A DNA stretch of 64,000 bases from Marinobacter fonticola (GCF_008122265.1 NZ_CP043042.1:3038001-3102000); one strand, 5' to 3'. Shown: positions 1 through 10,558, numbered from the stretch's first letter. Notes: generated by a model not told the origin, from the sequence alone. Translations and numbers: made by a program.

Positions 1-70
1 TTGGTTCTGTGCCGGTCACGCATTATGCTGTTCGATGGAGCCGGACTTTTTCTGTTCAGGGATTGAACGC

Positions 71-823
71 ATGATAAATTGCCTGAGGGCGCTGTCAACC
101 TTCATTCAACCAAAGGTTAACATCTCCCATATTACCCCTCACCTTTGCGCGGGCTGTCTTAGTCCGACCCGCACGACGGGCCTCTGTCCAGGCTGCCGCG
201 GCGATCTGCCACGCAACGATGCGGCTTGCGCCCACTGCGCCCTGCCCCTGGCTTCCTTGGCGGCACACCATGCGCAGTCGCTCTGCGGCCCCTGTATCAG
301 TCAGCCGCCGGCTTTCGATAAAGTTCTCGCCCCCTGGCTGTACGGCTTTCCCGTCAACGGGCTGGTTAGTCACTTCAAGTACGGTAAGCAGCGGGCGTTC
401 GGTCGGCCATTGGCGGAACTTCTGGCCCAGGAAATCGCAAATTCCGGGGTAAACCTACCCGACTGCCTGATTCCCGTCCCCATGCCGTCGCATCGCCTGC
501 GACAACGCGGCTTTAATCAGGCGGAGGAGATTGCCCTCTGGCTGGCTGACAGCCTCGATATCCCGGTGACTTCCCGGGTTGTTCACCGTAAAAAGCAAGG
601 CGAGACCCAATCCGGCCTGACCCGGCGGCAGCGTCTGGTTAATCTGAAAGGTGCTTTCGAAGTCATTGGCGATGTACCCGAGCATGTGGCATTGGTGGAT
701 GACGTTGTGACGACGGCAGCCACCGCTCAGGAACTGGCCCGAACGTTGAAAAAGGCAGGCGCTCGAACGGTTGACGTATGGGCGCTGGCCAGAACGCCTA
801 AGGTGCCCACCGAAGACCTGTAA
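71..823 (+). CDS. comF: ComF family phosphoribosyltransferase-like protein
   Basis: ComF proteins are linked to DNA uptake and competence; the biochemical role is unsettled. The N-terminal 60 residues carry Cys pairs (CAGC, CPGC, CAHC) of the double zinc-ribbon type. The C-terminal part carries a type I phosphoribosyltransferase signature, VALVDDVVTTAAT, near residue 210. About 250 residues is normal for the family. I chose the ATG at 71 because AGGGA lies 8-9 bases upstream; an in-frame ATG at 35 would add 12 residues. The gene converges with the oxidoreductase at 832, with only 8 bases between the two stops. Family assignment is firm; a role in natural transformation here is inference. Confidence 0.9.
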   Translation: MINCLRALSTFIQPKVNISHITPHLCAGCLSPTRTTGLCPGCRGDLPRNDAACAHCALPLASLAAHHAQSLCGPCISQPPAFDKVLAPWLYGFPVNGLVSHFKYGKQRAFGRPLAELLAQEIANSGVNLPDCLIPVPMPSHRLRQRGFNQAEEIALWLADSLDIPVTSRVVHRKKQGETQSGLTRRQRLVNLKGAFEVIGDVPEHVALVDDVVTTAATAQELARTLKKAGARTVDVWALARTPKVPTEDL

Positions 824-831
824 AACACCTT

Positions 832-1947
832 TTAGGCAACTAAACCAGCCACGTAGCGGCCAAGAGATAAACTGGCCGTAAGTCCCGGCGATTCAATACC
901 CAGCAGTTGCACCACCCCCGGCAATCCGTGAGCGGTTTCGGTTTGGATCAGAAAATCCTGAAACCCGGCCTGGGCGTTCCCAAGTTTGGGTCTGACACCG
1001 GCATAGGCAGGTTGCAGCCGGTTCGGCTCCAATGCCGGCCACCAGCGCCGGATCGATTCGGCGAAGGCATCGCGACGGGCCGGATCGACGCTGTAATCCA
1101 CCCGGTCGATCCACTCCACATCGGGCCCGAAGCGCGCCTGCCCGGCAAGATCGAGGGTCAAATGAATGCCCAGGCCACCGGGTTCAGGAACCGGATAGAC
1201 CAGGGTATCGAACGGATGCCGTCCGGAATAACTGAAATATGAGCCCCGGGCGTAGTACTGCGCGGGCCTAACACCCTGGGGATAGCCCACCCAGCGCTCA
1301 AGCAGCGCGATGGCATCGAGACCGGCGGCGTTGATCACACGGCTGGCCGCCAGTTCACAAGGAGACGCCCCACCTACAGTCACAACATGCCGCCCCGGCT
1401 CGTCAGCACTGTTCACGGACTGCACCGGTGCACGACAGATCAGCATGCCATCACTGGCTTCCACATCCGCCAGTAGCGACAGCATCAGGGCGTGGCTGTC
1501 GACAATGCCCGTGGTGGGCGAAAAAAGCCCGGAAAGCGCGGTAACCTCCGGCAACGCTTGGGCAACACCCGCTTCGTTAACCCAGTCCAAGGGCACACCA
1601 CAGGCACTGGCCCGATCGACAACAGCCTGGAGGGCCGGTGCCTGCTCCGAGGCCGTGGCGATTATCCATTTGCCGGTCCGCCGGTGGGGAATATTCCGTT
1701 GTTCGCAGTAGGCGTACAAGGCTTCGCGTCCCGCGACGCAAAAACGGGCCTTGAGGGAATCAGGGGGATAGTAGAGCCCGGCGTGAATCACCTCGCTGTT
1801 CCGTGACGAGGTCCCCTCCCCCCAATGGCCGCTTTGCTCAAGCACCACGACGTCCTGACCTGCAAGGGCCAGCTCACGAGCGCAGGCCAAACCCACGACG
1901 CCAGCTCCGATCACCACCGTATCTACTGAATAGCGTTCCAACGTCAT
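832..1947 (-). CDS. FAD-dependent oxidoreductase, L-2-hydroxyglutarate dehydrogenase family
   Basis: Predicted flavoprotein that oxidises a 2-hydroxy acid or related substrate. A Rossmann FAD site (VVIGAGVVGLACARELA) opens the protein. It is followed by SSRNSEVIHAGLYYP, the hallmark of the L-2-hydroxyglutarate oxidase/dehydrogenase (LhgO/LhgD) branch of the DAO superfamily. A late G-ESPGLTASL segment fits the flavin-closing end of the fold. I placed the start at MTLERYS (ATG at 1947), because the upstream in-frame extension to 1995 has no FAD-fold content. No strong ribosome binding site is visible. The real substrate cannot be read from sequence, and glycine-oxidase-like alternatives are less likely given the SSRNS-HAG motif. 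Confidence 0.82.
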   Translation of the reverse strand: MTLERYSVDTVVIGAGVVGLACARELALAGQDVVVLEQSGHWGEGTSSRNSEVIHAGLYYPPDSLKARFCVAGREALYAYCEQRNIPHRRTGKWIIATASEQAPALQAVVDRASACGVPLDWVNEAGVAQALPEVTALSGLFSPTTGIVDSHALMLSLLADVEASDGMLICRAPVQSVNSADEPGRHVVTVGGASPCELAASRVINAAGLDAIALLERWVGYPQGVRPAQYYARGSYFSYSGRHPFDTLVYPVPEPGGLGIHLTLDLAGQARFGPDVEWIDRVDYSVDPARRDAFAESIRRWWPALEPNRLQPAYAGVRPKLGNAQAGFQDFLIQTETAHGLPGVVQLLGIESPGLTASLSLGRYVAGLVA

Positions 1948-2073
1948 GCAACGTTCTCTGACATGTGAGTTGCCTTCTACCATGGTCTTACGCATGTTCC
2001 GGTCGGAAGTCTGTGAAACGCAATGCTATCATTGCCCACCCGATCGATCGCAATGACAACGAAGGAGAGGCCC

Positions 2074-2997
2074 GTGAGCGCATCGTCCCGGCAGCTGGCT
2101 ATGGCCGGCCTGGTTCTGACCACCCTGTTCTGGGCTGGCAATGCTCTGGTTGCACGGGGCACATCGGAAGCCATTCCGCCGTTCGCACTCTCCTTCTGGC
2201 GCTGGCTTATTCCCAGCATCTACCTACTGCCATTCACCATCAACGCAGTGATGCGATACAAGACGACCCTTCGCCGCCATTGGCTCCAAGTCATTGGCTT
2301 GGCGTTCTTCAGCGTCGGCGCTTATAACACGATTCTTTACCTCGCCGCCCAGACGACCGGTGCCATCAACATCGCACTGGTCAGTTCCACCATGCCATTG
2401 ATGATCGTACTGCTGTCGGCGCTCATTCTTCGTATTCTGCCGGGCCGCCTGCAATTGGCGGGTTTGTTCCTGGCCTTCAGTGGGGTGCTGATCATCCTGA
2501 CCCGAGGCAGCCTGGAGACGCTGCTCCAGGTCAATTTCAATCCGGGCGACCTGCTCATGGTACTGTCGATCGGCAGCTGGGCCTTGTATTCAGTCTTGCT
2601 CAAGCGCTGGCCGCTCGATATTCCGCTGTTTCCGTTGCTTTGCATCCTGATCACTATCGGCACCCCGATGATCCTGCCGCTTTATCTCTGGGAACTGCAA
2701 ACCGAAGGCGGCTTCGCCATAAATTTACCTAATGCAGCCGCCCTGCTTTATGTCGGTACGCTGCCCAGCGTCGCCGCCTACTTCCTTTGGAATAACGGCA
2801 TAAAGGCCCTGGGCCCGGATATCGCCGGTCTGTTTGCCTATCTGATACCCGTTTTCGCGGCCTTGATCGCGGTACCCATACTGGGCGAATCCATCGAAGC
2901 CTACCATGCCGCCGGAGGCGGCCTGGTGCTGGCCGGACTGATTGCCGCATCGCGTCGATCAAGAGCACCGGCCGCGACCGAACGCGCATCGCCTTAA
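2074..2997 (+). CDS. EamA/DMT-family transporter
   Basis: Inner-membrane drug/metabolite transporter family protein of about 307 residues with ten hydrophobic segments arranged as two EamA repeats. The first begins at GLVLTTLFWAGNALVARG and the second near GDLLMVLSIGSWALYSVLLKRW. The start is the GTG at 2074, with AAGGAG at 2062-2067 giving ideal 6-base spacing. An ATG at 2053 in the same frame lacks any ribosome binding site. Substrates in this family range from amino acids to nucleosides and cannot be predicted here. It stands alone, divergent from the oxidoreductase upstream. Confidence 0.88.
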   Translation: MSASSRQLAMAGLVLTTLFWAGNALVARGTSEAIPPFALSFWRWLIPSIYLLPFTINAVMRYKTTLRRHWLQVIGLAFFSVGAYNTILYLAAQTTGAINIALVSSTMPLMIVLLSALILRILPGRLQLAGLFLAFSGVLIILTRGSLETLLQVNFNPGDLLMVLSIGSWALYSVLLKRWPLDIPLFPLLCILITIGTPMILPLYLWELQTEGGFAINLPNAAALLYVGTLPSVAAYFLWNNGIKALGPDIAGLFAYLIPVFAALIAVPILGESIEAYHAAGGGLVLAGLIAASRRSRAPAATERASP

Positions 2998-3006
2998 CCT
3001 GTAGCA

Positions 3007-3035
3007 TTCGCACCGGCGAATAAACTCGTTATACT
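3007..3035 (+). promoter_or_regulatory. Sigma70-type promoter for the gene at 3085
   Basis: TTCGCA at 3007-3012 and TATACT at 3030-3035 are separated by 17 bases and lie about 50 bases upstream of the ATG at 3085. Four of six -35 bases and five of six -10 bases match consensus. Confidence 0.5.
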
Positions 3036-3084
3036 TCACCGCCCAAGCCCACAAAAAAGCATGGAATGCTACGGAACATTTTAG

Positions 3085-3507
3085 ATGTCTGATCGCAAGC
3101 AGTTTCTGATCGTCATGCTGGTCGCAGCCCTGTTCGTCGGCTGGTTAGGCTGGCGCGGCGTGGAAGTGATCACCCTGAACGATCGCCTCCAATCCGACCC
3201 TCAATTGAGCAGCTACCCTTACCTGTTTCGCGTATTACGTGTTGATGGCGATACCGCAGTGATGACCTCACCGCGCTCCTATGAAGTCACCACACGTGAA
3301 GCTCTGGGCACCCTGTTCCCCGGCATGCAACCTCTGAACGAGGATCACCGGGACTGGCAGCGTGCCGAGCGTGAATTCGCTCGTCTCCAGGCCCGCGCCG
3401 GCAACCTGATCCTAGAGGATAGCCGTATCGACCGTGTCCGCTGGGAGCTGGACGCAAACTGGTACCACCTCACGCAGATGAAGAAGCAGAATTCGTCGCT
3501 CCGGTAG
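3085..3507 (+). CDS. Membrane-anchored hypothetical protein
   Basis: Not recognised. The 140-residue product has one N-terminal membrane helix (about residues 8-24, FLIVMLVAALFVGWLGW) with short positive residues before it, so the remaining 115 residues are predicted to be periplasmic. They include YPYLFRVLRVDGDTAVMTSP, then a charged helical stretch (DWQRAEREFARLQARAGN). No Cys is present. It precedes srkA in the same direction and has its own promoter-like sequence. The ribosome binding site is poor. It looks like a real gene because of codon use, promoter and clean boundaries, but I assign no function. Confidence 0.7.
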   Translation: MSDRKQFLIVMLVAALFVGWLGWRGVEVITLNDRLQSDPQLSSYPYLFRVLRVDGDTAVMTSPRSYEVTTREALGTLFPGMQPLNEDHRDWQRAEREFARLQARAGNLILEDSRIDRVRWELDANWYHLTQMKKQNSSLR

Positions 3508-3549
3508 CGAGATAACCCGAAAACCGGCATACCGTAGCGCTGGCAGAGG

Positions 3550-3578
3550 CTGAGCCAAGCCCGCGGCTGTGGTATATT
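3550..3578 (+). promoter_or_regulatory. Sigma70-type promoter for srkA
   Basis: CTGAGC at 3550-3555 and TATATT at 3573-3578 with a 17-base spacer, just upstream of the srkA ribosome binding site. The -35 is weak and the -10 is good. Confidence 0.42.
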
Positions 3579-3609
3579 GCGCCACTTGAACTTCAAGTGG
3601 CGGAGCCTT

Positions 3610-4620
3610 ATGTCTGATACCGGAGAGTCCACCGGACACCCTTACGACGCGCTGACGCCCGACGTCCTACTGGACGCTATGGAAGACGCCGGGTTTGTCA
3701 TTAACGGTCGCCTATTCCCGCTTAATAGCTACGAGAACCGAGTCTATCAAGTAGGCATCGAGGACAGCCCCTCGGTCATCGCGAAATTCTATCGTCCCGA
3801 TCGCTGGAGCCGCGCCCAGATCGCCGAAGAGCATGACTTTTCCCACGAACTGGAAGCCGCCGAGGTGCCGGTAGTCGCGCCCATGAAGCTGGCCAACGGC
3901 GATTCCATCGCCGAGCACCAGGGCTTCTATTTCGCCGTTTTCCCGCAGCGCGGCGGCCAAGCCCCGGATACCAGCGAGCCGGATATGCTCTGGCGTCTTG
4001 GGCAATGGCTGGGACAATTGCACAACCTCGGTGCCCAGAGGCCGTTCCAGGAGCGACCATCCATGGATCTGGTGGCCGGCGCTGAAAAAAACGCCCGCTA
4101 CCTGACCGATAGCGGCCTGATCCCCCGAGATTTACGGCCGGCCTGGGATTCGCTGATACCGGATCTGATCAGCCATTGCCGCGCGCGCGTCGATGAGGCA
4201 GGACCCGTCGACACCCTGCGCCTCCATGGCGACTGTCATGCTGGCAACATTCTGGTGCGGGACGAGCACATGCTCTTTGTGGATATGGACGACTGCCGCC
4301 AGGGCCCTGCCGTGCAGGATTTGTGGCTGTTGCTCAACGGCGACGAACGAGAGCAATCGCTGCAGTTCAGCGAATTGCTCGAAGGCTACGAAACCTTCCG
4401 CGAATTCAACCGACGAGAGCGCTTTTTGATCGAGCCCCTGCGTTGCTATCGCCAGCTCAGCCACGCCGCCTGGCTGGCCCGGCGCTGGGACGATCCGGCA
4501 TTTCCCAAGTTTTTTCCCTGGTTTGCCCAGCCGCGTTTCTGGTCCGACCAAGTTTTGGCGCTACGCGAACAGCTTGCAGCGCTACAGGCTTCGCCGATAA
4601 ACCTGAGTGGACAGTATTGA
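3610..4620 (+). CDS. srkA: Stress response serine/threonine kinase SrkA (YihE)
   Basis: Aminoglycoside-phosphotransferase-fold kinase; the E. coli homologue phosphorylates proteins and opposes stress-induced cell death. The 336-residue length matches the family. Catalytic loop LHGDCHAGNIL gives Asp208 and Asn213. The metal-binding FVDMDDCRQGPAVQDLW gives Asp225. The ATG at 3610 is preceded by GGAG at 3602-3605; an upstream in-frame ATG at 3577 is unlikely. The unknown gene at 4623 starts two bases after its stop, so the two are probably cotranscribed and perhaps coupled. Unlike in E. coli, dsbA does not follow. Confidence 0.93.
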   Translation: MSDTGESTGHPYDALTPDVLLDAMEDAGFVINGRLFPLNSYENRVYQVGIEDSPSVIAKFYRPDRWSRAQIAEEHDFSHELEAAEVPVVAPMKLANGDSIAEHQGFYFAVFPQRGGQAPDTSEPDMLWRLGQWLGQLHNLGAQRPFQERPSMDLVAGAEKNARYLTDSGLIPRDLRPAWDSLIPDLISHCRARVDEAGPVDTLRLHGDCHAGNILVRDEHMLFVDMDDCRQGPAVQDLWLLLNGDEREQSLQFSELLEGYETFREFNRRERFLIEPLRCYRQLSHAAWLARRWDDPAFPKFFPWFAQPRFWSDQVLALREQLAALQASPINLSGQY

Positions 4621-4622
4621 AG

Positions 4623-4997
4623 ATGAGTGATTCCGAACGCCGTTACAGCGCTCGCGCCTTGCTGGTCACGTTCTTTTTAACGGTGGTCGGTACCATTCTG
4701 GTACTCGAATCCACTGGTCGCATCGTACACACTGAAGATAAAGCCGAGGTGCCGGTTGGGGAATTTCGGGCCATCTACGTTGGCCCACGGGAAGATTACC
4801 GCATGTCGCCAAAGCCCTCTGAATTGCATGCGGAGTGCTATCGCGGCTATCTGGCCATCGGCTCAGACACCGATAGCACGCTGACCGGCCTATTGGTCGA
4901 CTACAAGAACCGTGGCGTGCGATGCTTCGCGGGGCCGCAACCACCGTCCGCGGATTCAGCTATTCCGGATAATGACAGCAATGAACCCACCGAATAA
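4623..4997 (+). CDS. Hypothetical membrane-anchored protein downstream of srkA
   Basis: Not recognised. It has 124 residues with one membrane segment (about residues 11-29, ALLVTFFLTVVGTILVLES) and a periplasmic tail containing two Cys residues (AECYRG and GVRCFAG), which could form a disulfide. The C-terminal 20 residues are Pro/Asp/Ser rich and disordered. It starts two bases after srkA and its last 17 bases overlap the start of cmoA, so it is embedded in a tight operon. The overlap and codon pattern make it credible as a gene; function is unknown. Confidence 0.72.
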   Translation: MSDSERRYSARALLVTFFLTVVGTILVLESTGRIVHTEDKAEVPVGEFRAIYVGPREDYRMSPKPSELHAECYRGYLAIGSDTDSTLTGLLVDYKNRGVRCFAGPQPPSADSAIPDNDSNEPTE

Positions 4998-5748
4998 CGG
5001 TAAAGACGATAAAGTCCTCTTTGAAACGGACCGCATCTATACCTCTACCGCGTCCGAGGGCGGAGATTTCCGCTTCGATACTGCGGTAGCCCGCGTGTTC
5101 CCCGATATGATTCGCCGTTCGGTACCGGGCTACACCACCATCATTCCGATGATTGGCGTCATTACCGAGCGCTTTGCCCGTGACGATACCCGCTGCTACG
5201 ACCTGGGCTGTTCGCTGGGGGCGTCGACACTCGCCATGCGTCACGGCGTCGGCGACCGGCGCTGCCGGATTATCGGCATCGACAATTCCAGCGACATGAT
5301 CGAGCGCTGCCAGCATTTCATCGCCCTGGACGATCATCCTGCCACAGTGGAGCTGCGCTGCGAGGACATACTCGACAGCGATATACGCGACGCGTCGGTT
5401 AGCACTCTCAACTTCACGCTTCAGTTTGTCGATCCCGAACGTCGTCCGCAACTCCTAGAGCGCATCGCCCATGGCACGCTGCCTGGCGGCGCGCTCATTC
5501 TATCGGAGAAGATCCGCTTCGAAAGCGACTGGGAGCAGTCAACCCAAACTGAGTTACATCACGACTTCAAGCGGGCCAATGGCTATTCCGATCTGGAAAT
5601 CAGCCAGAAACGCTGCGCTCTGGAACAAGTCCTGATTCCCGAAACCATCGCCACCCACCGCGAACGACTGCTGGCCGCCGGATTCGACCAAGTTACGCTG
5701 TGGTATCAATGCTTTAACTTTGTATCACTGCTTGCCGTCAAAGCCTAA
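4981..5748 (+). CDS. cmoA: Carboxy-S-adenosyl-L-methionine synthase CmoA
   Basis: Makes carboxy-SAM from SAM and prephenate, the donor used by CmoB to build cmo5U at wobble position 34 of tRNAs. The Rossmann SAM motif is YDLGCSLGASTLAMRHG, followed by the acidic GIDNSSDMI. The family opening KVLFETDRIYTSTASEGGDF is intact. With the ATG at 4981 the product is 255 residues (E. coli 247). ATG 4972 is a possible alternative. It overlaps the preceding gene and is followed 23 bases later by cmoB, giving both enzymes from one transcript. Confidence 0.95.
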   Translation: MNPPNNGKDDKVLFETDRIYTSTASEGGDFRFDTAVARVFPDMIRRSVPGYTTIIPMIGVITERFARDDTRCYDLGCSLGASTLAMRHGVGDRRCRIIGIDNSSDMIERCQHFIALDDHPATVELRCEDILDSDIRDASVSTLNFTLQFVDPERRPQLLERIAHGTLPGGALILSEKIRFESDWEQSTQTELHHDFKRANGYSDLEISQKRCALEQVLIPETIATHRERLLAAGFDQVTLWYQCFNFVSLLAVKA

Positions 5749-5771
5749 CAAGGCCCTAGGGAGATTGTGCC

Positions 5772-6758
5772 GTGTTTGACTGGAAACAACGCTTTCAGCC
5801 ACTGTTTACCGATTTGGAGTCCAATGGACACCTCCAATGGGCAGACCATATCTGGGATCAACTTTATCGCCAGTTCGAAACCCAGCCCCATGGCGACCTG
5901 GAGCGCTGGAACGATGCCCTTTCGGAATTACCGGTATTGCACGAGGTGGACACAGACTTCAACGCGCCGGCCATTACCCTCTCCACACCGAAACCGTTGA
6001 CCGAAGCCCAGCACAAAGATCTGGAAACCGGCCTGCGCGGGCTGATGCCGTGGCGCAAAGGCCCATTTTCATTCTTTGGTATCGACATCGATACCGAATG
6101 GCGCTCGAACATGAAATGGGACCGCATCTCGCCCTTTGTCAGCGATTTGCAAGGCCGCCGAGTACTGGATGTTGGTTGCGGCTCGGGCTACCACTGCTGG
6201 CGAATAGCCGGGGCCGGCGCCAGCGACGTTATCGGCGTCGATCCGGGCCTACTGTTTCTGATGCAATTCTTCGCCGTGAAGGATTTTGTCGACGCGCCTC
6301 ATGTCCACATGATCCCGGGACGCCTGGAAGATCTGCCGGCCAAACTGGAATACTTCGATACCACCTTCTCCATGGGCGTGCTCTACCATCGACGATCTCC
6401 CCTGGACCATTTGCTGGAGCTGCGGGATACGCTCAGGGTTGGCGGGGAACTGGTGCTGGAAACGCTGATCGTCGACGGCCCTGAGGGCTACAGCCTGATG
6501 CCCGAGGACCGCTATGGCATGATGCGCAATGTCTGGTTCCTGCCCAGTTGCGACACCCTATTGCGCTGGCTTGATCGCACCGGCTTCAAGAATGCCCGCG
6601 TGGTCGATGTCACGGTGACTACGACGGACGAACAGCGCTCGACGGACTGGATGCGCTTCCAGTCGCTGGAGGACTTCCGCGACCCGGACGACCCCAGCAA
6701 GACGATCGAAGGCTACCCCGGCCCGAAGCGGGCGACGATTATTGCAGAGAAAGGCTGA
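5772..6758 (+). CDS. cmoB: tRNA U34 carboxymethyltransferase CmoB
   Basis: Transfers the carboxymethyl group from CmoA-made carboxy-SAM to 5-hydroxyuridine-34 in tRNA. The 328-residue product has the SAM-fold motif VLDVGCGSGYHCWRIAGAGA after a helical N-terminal domain. The family signature MGVLYHRRSPLDHLLEL follows near residue 200. It starts with GTG, 8 bases after AGGGAG (5758-5763). It ends before a bidirectional terminator that separates it from convergent purA. Confidence 0.95.
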   Translation: MFDWKQRFQPLFTDLESNGHLQWADHIWDQLYRQFETQPHGDLERWNDALSELPVLHEVDTDFNAPAITLSTPKPLTEAQHKDLETGLRGLMPWRKGPFSFFGIDIDTEWRSNMKWDRISPFVSDLQGRRVLDVGCGSGYHCWRIAGAGASDVIGVDPGLLFLMQFFAVKDFVDAPHVHMIPGRLEDLPAKLEYFDTTFSMGVLYHRRSPLDHLLELRDTLRVGGELVLETLIVDGPEGYSLMPEDRYGMMRNVWFLPSCDTLLRWLDRTGFKNARVVDVTVTTTDEQRSTDWMRFQSLEDFRDPDDPSKTIEGYPGPKRATIIAEKG

Positions 6759-6846
6759 AAAAGCGTTCGGCCACAGGCGCACGCCGCCAGACAGCCAAAG
6801 GTCGCACACAAACTGAGCGCTCGTCAGCGTCAACAAAATACCCAAA

Positions 6847-6878
6847 AAAAGGCGAAACGCATAAACGTTTCGCCTTTT
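6847..6878. terminator. Bidirectional intrinsic terminator between cmoB and purA
   Basis: Perfect 9-bp stem (6851-6859 with 6866-6874) around a 6-base loop, with an A-run before and a T-run after. This lets it serve both the rightward cmo genes and leftward purA. Confidence 0.85.
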
Positions 6879-6903
6879 GCCTATCGCACGCAACCGTTAG
6901 GTA

Positions 6904-8214
<1,311 letters not shown>

Positions 8215-8243
8215 TCAATCCCGCCCGTCTTGGCCGGACGCAT

Positions 8244-9428
8244 TTATCCGTTTAATGACTCGACGACCCATTGGCCGTCCCGTTTTACCAATTGCCGCGT
8301 GCAACCCCGAGCTTGCGGGGACATCGAGGAATCGTCGGGCAACGCCTGCAACACCGTGTCAGTCCTGCGTAGGTCAGCAACCCTTGCTTGCAAACCGACA
8401 TCGTCACTCACCGGAGCCCATATCGCGCCGTCACGGGGCGGTACAGTGCGTTCTCCCAAGGCAACGAGGGCACGCACATCGGCGCTGAAGCCGGTTGCAG
8501 GACGCGGACGGCCGAAGTCGCGTCCGATGGCATCATAGCGCCCGCCTTGTGCCACCGCCTGTCCATGCCCGTGAGCATAGGCGGCGAAAACCAAACCGGT
8601 ATGGTAGTTGTAGCCACGCAGCTCACAGAAGTCGAAGCCCAGCTCTACATCGGGGAAGGCCTCAGCGATAACCGTTGCCACGGACGTCAACTCGTCCAGC
8701 GCCTTCAAGGCCTGGGGGGTCGCCCCAGCTAGCACCTGGCGAGCATCGTTCAAGACCTCAGCCCCCCCGCTCAGGCGAGCCAACTCGCGCAGACGCGCCG
8801 CAGGACTGCCCGCCGCCCGGTCACTCAGTAATGCATCCAGCTCGGGGATCGACTTTCGGCGCATGGCGTCGAAAATCTCTGCCTCGGTCTGGGGATCCAG
8901 ATCCGCCTCGGACATCAGCGATTGGTAGATGGCCACATGCGCCAGATCCAAGTGAATCTTGGGAATGCCGGCAAGCCGCAGGGTTTCCAGCATCAGGCGA
9001 ATCACTTCCTGATCGGCCAGCGCCGACGCACTACCGAACAGCTCGCAACCTGCCTGAATGGGCGTACGGCCGGTTAGCATGTGCGGACGGGTATGCAGGA
9101 CGTGACCGGCATAGCATAGACGCGTGACACTGTCCTGACGCAGCGTATGGGCATCGATCCGGGCTGCCTGCGGTGTCATATCGGCACGAACGCCCATCAG
9201 ACGTCCGGTCAGCTGGTCGGTCAGCTTAAACGTCTGCAGGGCCAGATCATTGCCCGTACCGGTAAACAAAGATTCTAAGTATTCGATGAGCGGCGGGATT
9301 ACCAACTGGTAGCCCCAGCGCTGGTAGGTGTCCATCATCTCACGGCGCAGAGAGTCGATCTTACCCGCCAGAGGCGGCAGGATATCCTCCACACCATCAG
9401 GCAGTAACCAGCGGTCGGATGCAGTCAT
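8244..9428 (-). CDS. hisZ: ATP phosphoribosyltransferase regulatory subunit HisZ
   Basis: Histidyl-tRNA-synthetase paralogue that partners short-form HisG in the first step of histidine synthesis; it has no tRNA-charging role. Class II motif 1 region and motif 2 (RADMTPQAARIDAH) are recognisable. The HisRS-like YYTG/Y-N-Y-HTG element appears as GYNYHTGLVFAAYAHG, and GGRYDAIGRDFGR follows. The product has 394 residues and lacks an anticodon-binding domain. The start MTASDRWLLPDG (ATG 9428) matches the family; the long upstream frame extension to 9602 has atypical composition. hisG lies outside this window. Confidence 0.92.
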   Translation of the reverse strand: MTASDRWLLPDGVEDILPPLAGKIDSLRREMMDTYQRWGYQLVIPPLIEYLESLFTGTGNDLALQTFKLTDQLTGRLMGVRADMTPQAARIDAHTLRQDSVTRLCYAGHVLHTRPHMLTGRTPIQAGCELFGSASALADQEVIRLMLETLRLAGIPKIHLDLAHVAIYQSLMSEADLDPQTEAEIFDAMRRKSIPELDALLSDRAAGSPAARLRELARLSGGAEVLNDARQVLAGATPQALKALDELTSVATVIAEAFPDVELGFDFCELRGYNYHTGLVFAAYAHGHGQAVAQGGRYDAIGRDFGRPRPATGFSADVRALVALGERTVPPRDGAIWAPVSDDVGLQARVADLRRTDTVLQALPDDSSMSPQARGCTRQLVKRDGQWVVESLNG

Positions 9429-9602
9429 GAGTCGCGTAAAGTCCGTTCTTTTTGCCCACCGGTTGCAGGCTTCAGAATTTAGGCTGGCGCGCTGTCCTCC
9501 CGCACGACGATATTGACAGCAGGTTAGCACGCACCGGGAAAGCGCTGATAGATCCCGGAAAGGGATCACAAAACCCCGCAATTCTACACATTTGACGCCC
9601 AC

Positions 9603-9636
9603 AAAAAAACCGGAGTACCGTTATGGGCTCCGGTTT
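9603..9636 (-). terminator. Intrinsic terminator after hflC
   Basis: Nine-base arms 9607-9615 and 9628-9636 pair perfectly. On the minus strand the hairpin is followed by a run of seven T residues (9603-9609, partly within the arm). It closes the long leftward operon ending with hflC and separates it from hisZ-purA. Confidence 0.85.
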
Positions 9637-9676
9637 ATTTCAAACCCCGGCCGGGGTCGGGGCCAAAGGTCTACGC

Positions 9677-10558
9677 TTATTGACTGGCCTCTCCCCGGAG
9701 GTTGCCAAAGTAGCGCATAAAGTCGCTATCGGCATCGATCACCAGAATGTCATCCTTACTGGAGAATGTCTGACCATAGGCACTCAAGCTGCGGTAGAAG
9801 CGGTAAAACTCTTCGTCGGCCGTATAGGCGTCGGCATAGACTCGTGCCGCTTGACCATCGCCCTCACCGCGAGTTTCTTCAGCGGCGGCAAAGGCCTCAG
9901 CCAGAACAACGGTACGCTGACGATCGGCGTCTGCACGAATCCCCTCCGCCAGCTCGCGACCACGGGAACGGAATTCCTGTGCCAGCTTCTCGCGTTCGGT
10001 GCGCATACGGCGATAGACGGTTTCGCTAACCGATTGTGGCAGCTCGATCGCCTTAATCCGTATATCGAGCACTTTCACACCCAGCTCATTGACCACGGTT
10101 TCGTCGATACGTACGACCAGCTCTTCCATCAGTTGGTCACGTTGCCCGGAAACGACTTCGTGCATGGTGCGAACACCGAATTCGTTACGAAGCCCCGTGT
10201 CGACCCGTGAAGAGAGCAACGAAATTGCCCGCAACTCGTCGCCGCCGGTTGCCCGATAGAACTGATCCACATCCTGGATTCGCCAGGCAATGTAGGAATC
10301 CACATCCAGCGGTTTTTTCTCGACAGTCAGGTACTGGCGCGCCGGGAGGTCGTTGGTCAGAACCCGAACATCAAACTCCCTGACCTGGTCGATCACTGGC
10401 ACTTTGAAATGCAGGCCCGCTTCGATATCGGTCTCGATCAACTCACCGAAGCGTAGCAAAACCCCTCTGTGAGTTTCCGGGATAATGTAGACGCTGGAAG
10501 AAACGATCAACACAACGATCAGGGCGCCGGCTAGCCCAAGAACAGCTTTAGGACTCAT
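9677..10558 (-). CDS. hflC: FtsH protease modulator HflC
   Basis: SPFH/band-7 membrane protein which with HflK forms a cage around the AAA protease FtsH. It has an N-terminal membrane anchor (about residues 5-26) followed by the band-7 domain starting IIPETHRGVLLRFGELI. A long charged helical coiled-coil region around RRMRTEREKLAQEFRSRG is typical. The 293-residue length is right. It starts two bases after the hflK stop, so translation is probably coupled. Confidence 0.95.
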   Translation of the reverse strand: MSPKAVLGLAGALIVVLIVSSSVYIIPETHRGVLLRFGELIETDIEAGLHFKVPVIDQVREFDVRVLTNDLPARQYLTVEKKPLDVDSYIAWRIQDVDQFYRATGGDELRAISLLSSRVDTGLRNEFGVRTMHEVVSGQRDQLMEELVVRIDETVVNELGVKVLDIRIKAIELPQSVSETVYRRMRTEREKLAQEFRSRGRELAEGIRADADRQRTVVLAEAFAAAEETRGEGDGQAARVYADAYTADEEFYRFYRSLSAYGQTFSSKDDILVIDADSDFMRYFGNLRGEASQ

